From: Anthoceros angustus
Taxonomy: Eukaryota; Streptophyta; Anthocerotopsida; Anthocerotales; Anthocerotaceae
Reading direction: 5' to 3'
Assembly: GCA_010909165.1 (NCBI GenBank)
Contig: MU008172.1
Span: forward strand, 496,001-560,000
Length of the DNA: 64,000 nucleotides
Position numbers and translations under genes: made by a program. Shown piece by piece: positions 46,254 through 56,231 of this stretch; position 1 is the stretch's first letter; every line of letters begins with the position of its first letter. Below the pieces are notes generated by a model, which was not told the DNA's origin, did not search any database, and saw only the letters and a list, made by a program, of their open reading frames with translations.

Positions 46254-49200
46254 TTACTTGCTTGTCACTCCATGGCTTTCCTCTTGAGGTGTCTCCTTAG
46301 GAATGCTGAGAAGTGACTGAAGAGGGGCTGCGGTGTCAGCAACATCTGGACTAATGCTGATGAGTGTCTGAAGTGGCGCTGTCGTATCAACTACATCTGG
46401 TCTACCAAGAACCACGTCAGGGCGTGGCTGTTCCAGGTTCCGCAAACCTGAATTCTCTGACTGCGGAGGAGCCTCATCGTTGTGAGCTTGCAGGCCAGTA
46501 AATCTTGCAAGATCCACCCATTGCTGCAATACACCAGGCAAGGAATATATTGTCAAACCATTGGGAAAATGCGTGCCATCACAAAAAACACTTGAATTTA
46601 GTTGCCTTTTCTTCCATGCACGGACACACCAAAACATTGGAGGCATAACAGCAGACCTGGGAGCCCCAATATGAATTTGCAGTGCGAGCAACAAAAGATA
46701 GCACGTTTCCCACTAAAGGTTCCGAAGCAAGCAGGTAGTCAGCTACCCAGTGTTCCACCAACCCAGCAATTGCCTGCACAGACAGTAGCAGCAGGAACCC
46801 ACACTTGTAAGCAGAATTCGCCATCTCCATCGTTCTGAAGGTGGCACTATCCCTAGGATCCAACAAACCAATTTTGGACTTCAATCGTAAACAATCTGAC
46901 AGCAAAGCAGACCTGATAACGGAGATTCGCTGATGTCCCAAGAAATGACGCATACAATAGAGCAGTCTTGAAAATAGGCGACCTCTTGTTTGATCGTCTC
47001 TTGACTAGCTCTGGATTGAATTGTTGCCGCACAGCCAAAATCGTGTTTGTGATGCTCACTGTGCCCAGACTAGAAATAAACCCTACACCAAACAGCTTCA
47101 CCCCACCAACAACAACTGCTAGTGCTCTGGCCTTGAGGTCCCAGAACTCTCCAGGTCGTGCTCTTTGGAAAGCATTATCAGGCACTGATCCCAATAACCC
47201 TTTCAGTCCCTCAAGAGCAACAAAGCCTCCTTCGTTAGATTCGGGATCCAGGGAACGGAATGATAACGTGGGAGCTGGTAACCAGACAGTGAAGAAATCC
47301 ACCACTGCACCTCGAACCGTGTCAGTAATCACATACTCCAGTTCTTGCCAGAAACGAGGTCCCCGTCGTTCATACTGAGCTATGAGAGTTGTTGTTATGG
47401 AGATGCTTTCCTCAAGAGCAAGCCGTTGTAGGAAACGAGGGTCAGCCAACCATCTTTCCCGCAATCCCTGGACAGCAAATTTAGACGAAACTTTAGTCAG
47501 ACCTGCAGAAACCAAGCACTGCACACCAAAAGTTCGAATTTCCTCCTCCCTGCAGCTCACCTGAAACCGTTGTGTAAGGTCTGCAATAAAAGGCTGCTTA
47601 TCAAGGTCAAAGAAAACCTTTAGCAATTCTGGGGAGACTAATCCCTGATCTATCCCTGCCTGGAGATCCTGTAATGGAAAGGTGGCGAAAGTCAGCTCGG
47701 CAATCCATTGAACATCTCCACCACAATCGGAAGTGATGAGGTCACCATCAAACCCAGCCAGCTAACTAGTATTCCAGAAAGCACGTATCTTGACACATGA
47801 ATATGAGGACCCTGTATCTGACCTTTGGCAGTGCATCCCGCCTTCGGCCCGCTGCATCCATAACCCGAGCAATCTCAGCTCTGTTGAAACAGTTTCTCGA
47901 GCACCCCTTTGCTGAAGAATACCACAAGAAATCTGCTTCTGGCACATCACCTTCCTGGCGGATCCGCTGCCGCTCAGGATTTAGCAACACCACAACTTGG
48001 TTCTTCCTCTGCAGTCTCTTTGGAACTCTGGCTGGCACACCAGAGCCTTTTACTCCATATTCCACATGAGATGCCCCAGTAATCAGAACTAGCAACCCAG
48101 TGGCATTCCCCTCTGCCAGATACTCCGATACAACCTGTGCCATAGTGTTTTCAGAAACTATGCGCGCCTGAGCAAACTGATATGGACCCCTCTGGAATAA
48201 CTCGTTGACCACCGGGAAAGGCAAGGAGAGTGCTCCGTGACGAGTCCCACCAACTGGGACATACAACTTCTGATCTGCTCCAGTCAATGATTGCACTCCA
48301 TTTGCTTGGATTTTCCGTAGAACCTGTAGGCAGCAAGTCACCGGTTAGCCAGCACTCTTTGCCAGCACAACACGCAGAGAACTGGAAGCATGGAGTGCAA
48401 GAGTAGGGACTAGAACCTCACCTCCGCTGGTGTACCACATGCCAGTATCCGAACACCGTTGTCTCTGCAGTACCCTAACAGTGGCAGAATTTGTTGCCAT
48501 TGCTCATCAGGTAGCTGGGACAGAGAGCTCCTCAACTCCTCGCTCGACAACCTGCACGAGAACACAGCATGTCCACCTCCTCAGTTTGCTTGTCAACAAA
48601 GCAGAAGTCCAAAAGCAGAGCCACCCTCACATAAACAAAAGCACTCACAATGGCCTGCACACAACCTCTCGAACCACCACTGGATAGGTCGAGGTCATAC
48701 TCTTTGCTCAAGAACTGATTCAGCTGAGGTTGCAAAGGCCGTGGGAAGACCTCGAGGGCCACGGACACAGCTCTCTGCTGATCGCCACACTTTTCCCGCA
48801 AAGTCCTGACAATCTCCATTTCCAGCAGCTGCCAACCTCTTCCAAAACAGTTGCCCCTTGACGTCAGCACGTACGGCCCGTCAAGCACAGAACAGGCATC
48901 ACACCAGCTGGAACCAAATTCCTTCACCACACACCTTGTCTTCAGGGTCCGGAACCAGCTCCGCCTCTCCGAGATAGATAATTCGCGCAGCAAGCAGCTT
49001 ATCCCACACCCTCGACTTGTCACCCCCAACCGTGGCAGGCTCCCCCAGGACAGTGGCATCGTACACCCTAGACTGCCTGTCCCCTGCAGGACCCGCATTC
49101 CCCAGCTCCTGCAGCGACGGCAGCAGATTCTTCAAGGGCCCGGGCACAGGAGGCAACCCCGCATCCCCGCTGGCCAAACCGGAAGACACGACGGTGGAGA

Positions 49201-49414
49201 GCGCCACGCCGGACACCACTGCCCCGAACAAGACCCTCCTTCCCAGCCTGAATTCCGAAGCCCCCCCACCTCCATCCCCGTCCATGGACGCAGCCACAAC
49301 GGCCCTGCTCAGGGCGGTCCTGGCCCGGGACGGCCCGGCCGTGCTCCCGCCATGCCCTACTCGAAGCCAGGGAGCCGCCGGGGAGACGACGAAGCGGGCC
49401 GTGGAGCAAGCCAT
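46254..49414 (-). CDS. RETICULATA-RELATED 5-like chloroplast protein (8 exons, 762 aa)
   Basis: Exons: 49414-48935, 48828-48701, 48551-48422, 48323-47823, 47668-47561, 47467-46913, 46773-46657, 46523-46254. All have GT/AG and keep phase. The N-terminus ([17 protein letters not shown], Ser/Arg/Ala-rich) looks like a transit peptide, followed by [20 protein letters not shown] ChaN-like haem-binding (DUF399) domain spans about residues 140-410, with [50 protein letters not shown] and [11 protein letters not shown]. The bridge [16 protein letters not shown] and [20 protein letters not shown] is characteristic of plant RER5/RER6. DUF3411 follows (about 430-680) with [13 protein letters not shown] and [20 protein letters not shown]. 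The family is plastid-envelope associated and affects leaf mesophyll development; the biochemical role is unknown. An alternative Met lies at 49498. Confidence 0.9.
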
Positions 49415-49947
49415 TCGGGAAGCCACGCAGGACGCGGATCCCCGGGCTACAGGAGCATGCGGGCAACACGGCCCTTCGCCTCGTCGCTGCAGCCGCATGC
49501 ATCCATCAGGCCGCCCAGAACCGGAAATCGGAATTCCTGCAAACGGATCGGATTGTGTGAATGCCGTGGAAGGAGTGTCGGAGAGGCTCAAGCTTATTTT
49601 GGCAACAGCCCCGAGCCAATCAGAGCATTTCCCAGAATCTTCGCTTGCTTCCTTTCCTGCTGCTGCCGCGCTGGATGCAGGTGCAGGTGCCGCTACATGG
49701 ACCCCAAGAGGCCCGAGGCGCCGCAATCACCCACCATTTTCCTTTCTGCTTATCTCGGCTCTTGTCTGTTGGTGGTGGTAGGGACCACGATCTGCCATGT
49801 TTGGCCCTGATTCGCTTCGCTTTCCTTCCCTGGTTCTACTACAACCCTCAAAAACCCCTCCGCTATTCCAGCATTATCTCTCCATTGCTGGATCTCACGG
49901 TCTTCGGACAGGCTACGGAGTCCGACAATCGGGACGGGCTGGTGGCC
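49415..49947. promoter_or_regulatory. Short divergent promoter region
   Basis: The RER5-like gene (minus) and the ORF at 49948 (plus) point away from each other with about 530 bp between start codons. The region probably holds both promoters and leaders. I see no clear TATA box. It is open in several frames, giving long antisense ORFs that I do not accept. Confidence 0.45.
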
Positions 49948-50640
49948 ATGGCGCCCGGCGACGGCAGCAGCAGGAGCTCAGATTGCGGGGAATCGTCCTC
50001 GGGGCGGGGATGGGACCCGGCGCTGAAGGAGGTCCTGGCGGAGGTGCGAGATGTGTTCGAGCTCGCGACTCAGATGGCCGGGAAGTGGAACGAGGAGTAC
50101 GCCCGCACCTGGCACGAGGCCGACAAGCTCGGACACTGCGAGAAGCGATGCCGCGGCTCCCAGGACTGCGTGTTGCGCGAAGTGAGGCTCACCGCGGCGA
50201 GGGCCAGGGACCGGCACAGGACGGCCCTGAGATTCGCCTCGCTGCTCATGTCCTTCACCGTGCAAGGCGCGCACAGTCTGAGGCCCAATCTGCACCAATT
50301 GAAGCACCTGCTGCGGGAGCTGCTCCGCGGGAACGACATCCCGGGAAGCGATTTCTTCTCACAAGAAGGCAGGAGAGGGCCGGTTCGGCGGCTGTGGCTC
50401 ACGCTCCAGGTTTTGCCTGCGCCGGAGATTCCGCTGCCGTCCTTTCCTTCCTTGTTCGCCGACGAGGATATGGCCGACAGCGATGCCGGGGGGGTTTTGG
50501 CTGTGACGCGGGTTGATGGGCCCTGCCGCTGCAGGGGCAAGAGGAAACGTGGCCTTGGCCTTGACGCTGAGCCTCCTGTCACCACGCTGAATGCGCGGTC
50601 GAATTCGTTGGGTTCATGTTCAGGAAGTCCCGGATGCTGA
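49948..50640 (+). CDS. Unrecognised protein (230 aa)
   Basis: A GC-rich open frame starts at ATGGCGCCCGG in a good plant context (GGTGGCCATGG). The N-terminal half is helical and charged (PALKEVLAEVRDVFELATQM, KWNEEYARTWHEADKLGHCE). It is followed by a Cys-containing RCRGSQDCVLREVRLTAARA and a Leu-rich helix (HQLKHLLRELLRG). The tail has a basic CRCRGKRKRG that could be a nuclear signal. It is apparently intronless. The frame is open upstream to 49561, but the Met at 49948 is preferred because the upstream part reads as promoter or leader. Family unknown. Confidence 0.5.
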   Translation: MAPGDGSSRSSDCGESSSGRGWDPALKEVLAEVRDVFELATQMAGKWNEEYARTWHEADKLGHCEKRCRGSQDCVLREVRLTAARARDRHRTALRFASLLMSFTVQGAHSLRPNLHQLKHLLRELLRGNDIPGSDFFSQEGRRGPVRRLWLTLQVLPAPEIPLPSFPSLFADEDMADSDAGGVLAVTRVDGPCRCRGKRKRGLGLDAEPPVTTLNARSNSLGSCSGSPGC

Positions 50641-51585
50641 GCTTGGACATGGGGAGCTTACTCTGCTCTACTATGGCTGCCGCCGGCCGAAATTTGGCGG
50701 TCCGAGTGAAGGGAAAGTTTGAAGAAGCCCAATCCAGTTCAAGCGGCACCGCATGTAATTAGACAACCATTTTGAACAGCGAGGGACACGTCTTTCCGAG
50801 GGGAGGATTAGAATAACTAGTGGGACGTAAAACATTTTTACTCGCACGGTAGCGACTGCTGTTAGTTCGGTAATTAATATGTAGGCCATTCAATCTCCTA
50901 TTATATAATTTGTAGGCCTTTTAATCTCCTAGTTATGACATCGTAGGCCCTGTAGGTGACTTCAGACATGAAGCATCCTTGATGGGTTCATCTATCTCCT
51001 CTTTCCTTGATAAAAACGGAACATCAGTCCTAAAACAAGGTACGTAGTGCGTCAGCAAATGGAGGGAATTCGAAACTGGCATTTGAGCCGACTCATCAGC
51101 CGGCGATGGGAGCGGGTCAGGTCAGGATCTGACTCGAAGTTTCACGCACTGCACGATACTCGAAGGCCAAGTTCTGCAGTTTCCGAGCACGGCTTTAACG
51201 CGGCATGAGCTCAAGATAGAGTGTTCGACTCGGTCTCTCCACCTCCGCCCAACTCATCTCCGTGTCCGTGTTGCTTTCTACATTCTACATAAGCTCAGTG
51301 GGCGCCATCTCCTCCTCTCATCAGTCCAGTCCTCTCCGCACCGCCACACCTTCCTCCAGTGCACCTCCCGTTCTCAACCCAGAACTCTCCGCACCGTCGC
51401 ACCTCAGCCTGGTACGCATCGCTCACGGACTCCAGCGTCTTTTACCCCGACTCAGTCCGCAGCCCTGACCGCACCTCCACACCACTCCGGCTCTCTGTCC
51501 TTGACGTTGTGCGTCGTCAGGTTGTGTCTGCGCGGCTCTGCCGTAGGAGGGAAGAAGCAGCAGCAGCACAGGGCAAGCGGAAGCC
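50641..51585. promoter_or_regulatory. Tetraspanin upstream region and leader
   Basis: No gene seen. The last 350 bp are C/T-rich (TCTCCACCTCCGCC, CTCCTCTCATCAGTCC), typical of a plant 5' untranslated region. A small repeat of TAGGCC(A/T)TT..ATCTCCTA occurs at about 50880-50950. Confidence 0.4.
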
Positions 51586-52500
51586 ATGGGTTTCAGCAAC
51601 AAGGTCACCGGCTTCATCAACTTTATCGCAGTGTTGGCGTCTATCGGGGTGATCGCAGTCGGAGTGTGGCTGGCCCGGAAGCACACCACGGAGTGTGTCA
51701 AGTTTCTGCAATGGCCCGTCATAGTCCTTGGAGTCTTCATTCTGCTCGTGTCTGTGGCGGGCTTCCTGGGGGCGGCCTGCGGGTCCTCGGTGATGCTGTG
51801 GATATACCTGCTTGTCATGTTCCTCCTCATGCTGCTGCTGTTGGCCTTCACCGTCTTCGCCTTCGTGGTGACCAACAAAGGGGCGGGCCAGTTCTTGGAT
51901 GACCGAGGCTACAAGCAGTACCGGCTGCAGGACTACTCCTCCTGGCTGCAGAAGGAAGTGAACGACAGCAGCAACTGGAGGAAAATCAAGAGCTGTATTC
52001 AGGATGCCAACGTCTGCGGGGGCTTTACCGACAAGTACCGCAGCCTGGACGACTTCGCCTCTTCCAAGCTTTCTGCCGTTCAGGTTGGCATTCCTTTCAC
52101 CTCTTCTCCCTGTCTCTGCTCCCGCACAGCCTGCCCCAGTGCTTTCATCTCACTGGCTTCGTCGTCTGTGTGCTCTCTTTGCCAGGCCGGCTGCTGCGCT
52201 CCTCCTTCAGAGTGCGGATTCCAGTGGCAGGGGAACAACACGTGGGGTGGTGCCAGTGCTTCCACCAACCCCGACTGTTCCACCTGGAGTAACGATGTCA
52301 CAACGCTCTGCTATGACTGCAACTCGTGCCGCGCTGGTGTGCTGTACAACGTCAAACATGACTGGCGCATAGTTGCGGGAGTGAATGTCGCCCTCTTGAT
52401 CATCCTCTTTGTGGTGTACTCTTTTGGATGTTATGCCTACAGAAATGTGCGCAGGGACGGCTACTCGGGTGCCTATGGGAAGCACAGAGCCTACGCATGA
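51586..52500 (+). CDS. Plant tetraspanin (2 exons, 270 aa)
   Basis: Four membrane segments are visible: FINFIAVLASIGVIAVGVWL near the N-terminus, VIVLGVFILLVSVAGFLGAA, IYLLVMFLLMLLLLAFTVFA, and VAGVNVALLIILFVVYSFGC near the end. The large extracellular loop has the plant signature GCCAPPSECGF and additional Cys (SCIQDANVC, LCYDCNSC) for disulfides. A 102-nt intron (52084-52185, GT to AG) keeps the frame open if unspliced. Removing it joins LSAVQ to AGCCAPP, exactly the family consensus. Plant tetraspanins are plasma-membrane organisers. The short C-terminus (YSGAYGKHRAYA) is cytosolic. Confidence 0.93.
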   Translation: MGFSNKVTGFINFIAVLASIGVIAVGVWLARKHTTECVKFLQWPVIVLGVFILLVSVAGFLGAACGSSVMLWIYLLVMFLLMLLLLAFTVFAFVVTNKGAGQFLDDRGYKQYRLQDYSSWLQKEVNDSSNWRKIKSCIQDANVCGGFTDKYRSLDDFASSKLSAVQVGIPFTSSPCLCSRTACPSAFISLASSSVCSLCQAGCCAPPSECGFQWQGNNTWGGASASTNPDCSTWSNDVTTLCYDCNSCRAGVLYNVKHDWRIVAGVNVALLIILFVVYSFGCYAYRNVRRDGYSGAYGKHRAYA

Positions 52501-53212
52501 GGACAGATGCTCTTCCTAATCCTACTGCTTCCACAGGCTTTTCTCTTCAACAGCAACGTCATGGCGTACCATTTTGTTCCCTGGCCACATTCTTCAATTG
52601 TGCTCTCACGACTTATGTTTGTGTGAATTGGAGAGATGTAGCTGTATGACAACAGCATTCCAGAGACGATTGCATTTTGTATCGGAACTTGGAGCGCCTA
52701 TTGTTGCACCACTTAGAAATAGGCTCATACATTTTCCTCCGTGGGAAGTTGGAAGATTCAATTCTTGTATTTAAAACGGCTTCTCTTCTGACCACTTGTC
52801 AGCGTTCTCCAGTGCACAAATGGATCTACCTGCTAGCTTGTATGAGAGAAGCAATTGCCTTGGAAAATGTGCATTCTCGAGATTGGGAATCCTCTCAGCA
52901 GGTAAGGAGGTTTCGAGGCCTCGTTTCCAACAAAACACCGTGCAAAAATGACCTTACGCTGACTTAACTCCCTTATCACCAGTCGACGTATACACACATA
53001 CACCCTTCGTAAGCCATCCGTAAGTTTACGTAACGGCAGGTTAGGACGCTTGATAAATCACGTTGTGAAGTGCAACCTGTCGAGAATCCATTTTACTTAA
53101 CGCTGATAATCCCTTGCCAGCGCTGGCGTAGCCTGTGTGTGCAGCTGCTCCATTCCCTTTGCATATTTCGTTGCCAGCCATTCCAAAAATTGGTGCAGTT
53201 TCCACCACTCCG
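52501..53212. other. Convergent intergenic region
   Basis: This holds the 3' regions of the tetraspanin (plus) and the alpha/beta-hydrolase (minus). No gene accepted. A small inverted repeat, CGTAAGCCATCCGTAAG with TTTACGTAACG, lies near 53010. Confidence 0.5.
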
Positions 53213-55458
53213 TCACTGCACCCAAGCTTTAATCGTGCCCTCAGACTTCTCCACCCTGGCTGCTCGGCCGATGGGCCCTATGGCTTCTCCAAAAAGGGTC
53301 CTCAGTGTCAGCCTGTGGCAAGGCTCACAGTAACAGAAGAAGGAAAAATGTCCCTCGCTTTCCAACTTGTGAAGGTGCACCTGTGGAAGCATTCTCTTGG
53401 CAAAGTCGTTCATAGCTGCTGGAACCATACGGTCATCTGTCCCCTGAAAAGCGAAGAGACAACACCCTCAGAACTGAAAGGAGATAACCTCGAGACAGGA
53501 TGATAAGGTGATGGCATGGCGAAGATGAGATGCACACCTGCCAGATGTGAACTGGGAATGAGAAAGTTTCCACCTCCTTCGCTTTATAGATACCAAACCA
53601 CCTCTGCAGAAAACCTTGATTGCGGGATGATCCATGAAACAACTCCGAGATAGAAAACCCCCAATCCTTAGCATACAGAATTATTTCTTCCACGTGGCTT
53701 GCATCACCCTGTCTTAGAGACTCCTTCAGATCCTGCTCCCAGCTTGACGCAAACTTGGGGTGCTCAATCAGAGCTCGATCCTGTACGCAAGGTGTAAATG
53801 TCGTGACAGTTCAACATGTAAAAGGAGGACATGAGGGCATTCCAGGCATGGGGCAATCATCTGGTATCACAGCGTACCTTAGCACCTAAGGTTCCCTGCA
53901 AGGCCCTCATAATGCGCTCCGGCTTGCTGCTGGTCCGCAATCTTCTCAGGGCGAGAGGCACAAACGATGGAATGCGGCGAGCAAGCGTGAACAAGAGCTG
54001 CCTCTGGAAGGTCCATGCGCTCCAGATATTGTGCTGTTCATCTTTCGTCATATTCGCGGCAAAAGGATTCCCCATCGGTGCGAACATCGCCACACCTGCA
54101 AATCGACACTCAGGGTTGAAGTATTGTGGTGAAGTGAGCCGTATAACTAATCCACATTCTTCTGGGGAGACCACGTACCAGCCAACCTCTCAGGGATGTA
54201 CTTGATTGCAGCCCAGGCATGCGGCCCTCCACCTGCATACCCAAGCACCCAGAACTTGTGCCCGAGTTTCAAGAGATCCGCAACATGCACCATATCCTGT
54301 GCAGACGTGTTGAAACTCCTGCCTGGATGAGGGTCGCTCTGCCCGTGCCCTGGCCTGTCGTAGGACACAATGCGCACCCCGAATTCTTCAAGCATCCTGG
54401 GATCGATCCCGGGAATCCCTGTGACCACAAGAACACGGCCTCTCAGGCACCGCAATCCCTCCCTCCCTGCCTGCATTGCAATACCAAACTAGTACCTACC
54501 CGCAATTCGAGATGACATGAAGTCATGCACCACAAGTATCTGATGCCGTGCCTCCTCCGCAGGCACGCCCTCCTCCCGGTACGCGATGTACCGCCCGTCA
54601 GGCAAGCGTATTCGAAGAGCCGGACTGTCCGACACCGGGCCCGCTTTCGGATTCCACGACCGCAGCTTCCCAACACCTGCGCACAACACCGACACACAAA
54701 GGGGCTCAATCAGCACCCCAGCTCAAGAGCGTGCGTGCGCGCCTACACCCACACTGCGTTGCACAGTCACAACCTGCGAACACGATCACCACAATGAGCA
54801 GACTGGCGCTGAAGAGATAGAGCGGATTGATCCCCCCTTCCTTCAATCTGTCCCTGAACGCCTCCGCCTCCTCCCAGCAGGCGTCCCAGGCGTACTCCGC
54901 CCTGTCCAGAACCTCCCCCTTCCATTCCTCCGTCTTCTCAGCCCAGAACTCCTTATCCTGCATTCGAGCCCAATAGCTGCTCTCCTGCAGGCGGGCCTTG
55001 AGGCTGTCAGCCCCGTCCTGGTAGAGCGCGGAGAGCGTCTGGATGCTGGAGTGCAGCGCCCTCTGCAGCGAATTGCAGCTGCTCTCCCAGTGCGTCTGGA
55101 GCTCGGTCTGGAGCGTCCGTATCTTCACGCCCAAATCCTCAGCCGCCTCGGCCCCGGCCCCGGCCCCGGCCCCGGCAGCATCCGAGCCTCCTTCAGCCCG
55201 GTCGGCGCCGGACCCCCGGGGCTCTGGAGGTGGTGCAGGCGCCACCTTGTCGTCGTCATAAACCGGTGCGGAATCGGAATCCTTCCCGCCAACCAATTCG
55301 GGCTCCTCCTCCTCCTCATCCTCCATCTCCCTCTCCTTCTCCCTCTCCTTCTCCTTCTCCTTCTCCTTCTCCTGCTCCTGCTCCTCCTCCTCCTCCTTCA
55401 CCTGCTCCTTCACATCGGACTCGGGCCTGTCCGCAGCATTATCAGGAGCGGACGCCAT
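53213..55458 (-). CDS. Membrane-anchored alpha/beta-hydrolase-like protein, nucleophile Ser missing (6 exons, 613 aa)
   Basis: Exons: 55458-54774, 54676-54500, 54466-54179, 54095-53878, 53780-53538, 53443-53213; all keep phase with GT/AG. The N-terminal third has an acidic run of Glu and Lys-Glu repeats (about residues 15-55). A coiled-coil-like segment follows, then one membrane helix (LYLFSASLLIVVIVFAG, about 212-228). The hydrolase domain follows with LRIRLPDGRYIAYREEG, ILVVHDFMSS, FGVRIVSYDRPGHGQSDPHP, the elbow VLGYAGGGPHAW, a lid, then HIWQGTDDRMVP and LESEGHFSFF. Acid and His positions are present, but the elbow reads G-Y-A-G-G where active family members have G-x-S-x-G. It may be a non-catalytic member. 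Another Met lies eight codons upstream (55482). Confidence 0.88.
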
Positions 55459-56231
55459 GGCGAAGAAGGCGAGCGAGGGCAACTACAGCGGCAGTTCAAA
55501 CAAGGCAGATGCTCGCCTCCTGTCCGGCACTGTCACCCCTTGCAATCGCAGTGAATAATGAGAGAGCTAGCAAACCATGCTGCAGCTGCCGTACAATCGG
55601 GTGAGAGTCTCACACGCAATTGGCAGCTCCGGCGGCGCGTGCACACAGGATGATTCGATCCAGTCTAGTGTGGAGAAGGGGAAGCAACTCGCAGCGACAG
55701 CGTTTCCGGGAGGGAAGCCGACGCCGGAGCCGGAGCCGGAGCTTCAACTGTACCGCACTCTCGTACGGACGCGTCATCAATGCCATTGTTTGAGTTGCCG
55801 GAGAAACTGCAGTGTCTGAATGTATGCGTTTCCTATTCGTCACTCCTGTACGCTACCTTTCCACCCTTTCACCCGGGGTGGATTGGATTCGAATCGAAGA
55901 AGCCCGCGCCAGGAAACGGATTAAGGCTATTTAAAGAACCTAGACAGACGTTGAAGTATATTACGTACATTAAACGCGACATTGCCCAGGCAACGCCTTG
56001 AAGTCGAGTGGAGACGAGACTTGGGGAGATGAAAAGCAGCAGCTCCTTTATTCCGACTGTGTGCAGGTACCGCAGTCGAGTAACCAAGTGATCATGAGTG
56101 ACCATTACACCAAAGCCGCCACAGTTGAACCAATCCGCCACAATGGCCACGGATCCAAGACAAAGTCGTGAACTGCTTGAAAGAATACAACCTACATGAA
56201 TCTCACTGCCATCGTATGGCACTGATACAGA
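55459..56231. other. Intergenic between the hydrolase-like and HIT4-like genes
   Basis: This contains the hydrolase-like promoter and leader and the 3' region of the HIT4-like gene. A GCCGGAGCCGGAGCCGGAGC microsatellite lies near 55725. No gene seen. Confidence 0.5.

Noticed and set aside
48851-49810. 319-codon plus-strand ORF
   Set aside because: It is antisense to the first exons and promoter of the RER5-like gene, which has full family support on the other strand.
54586-55554. 322-codon plus-strand ORF with a poly-Leu run
   Set aside because: It is antisense to exon 1 of the hydrolase-like gene; poly-Leu is the reverse of the Glu-rich codon tract.
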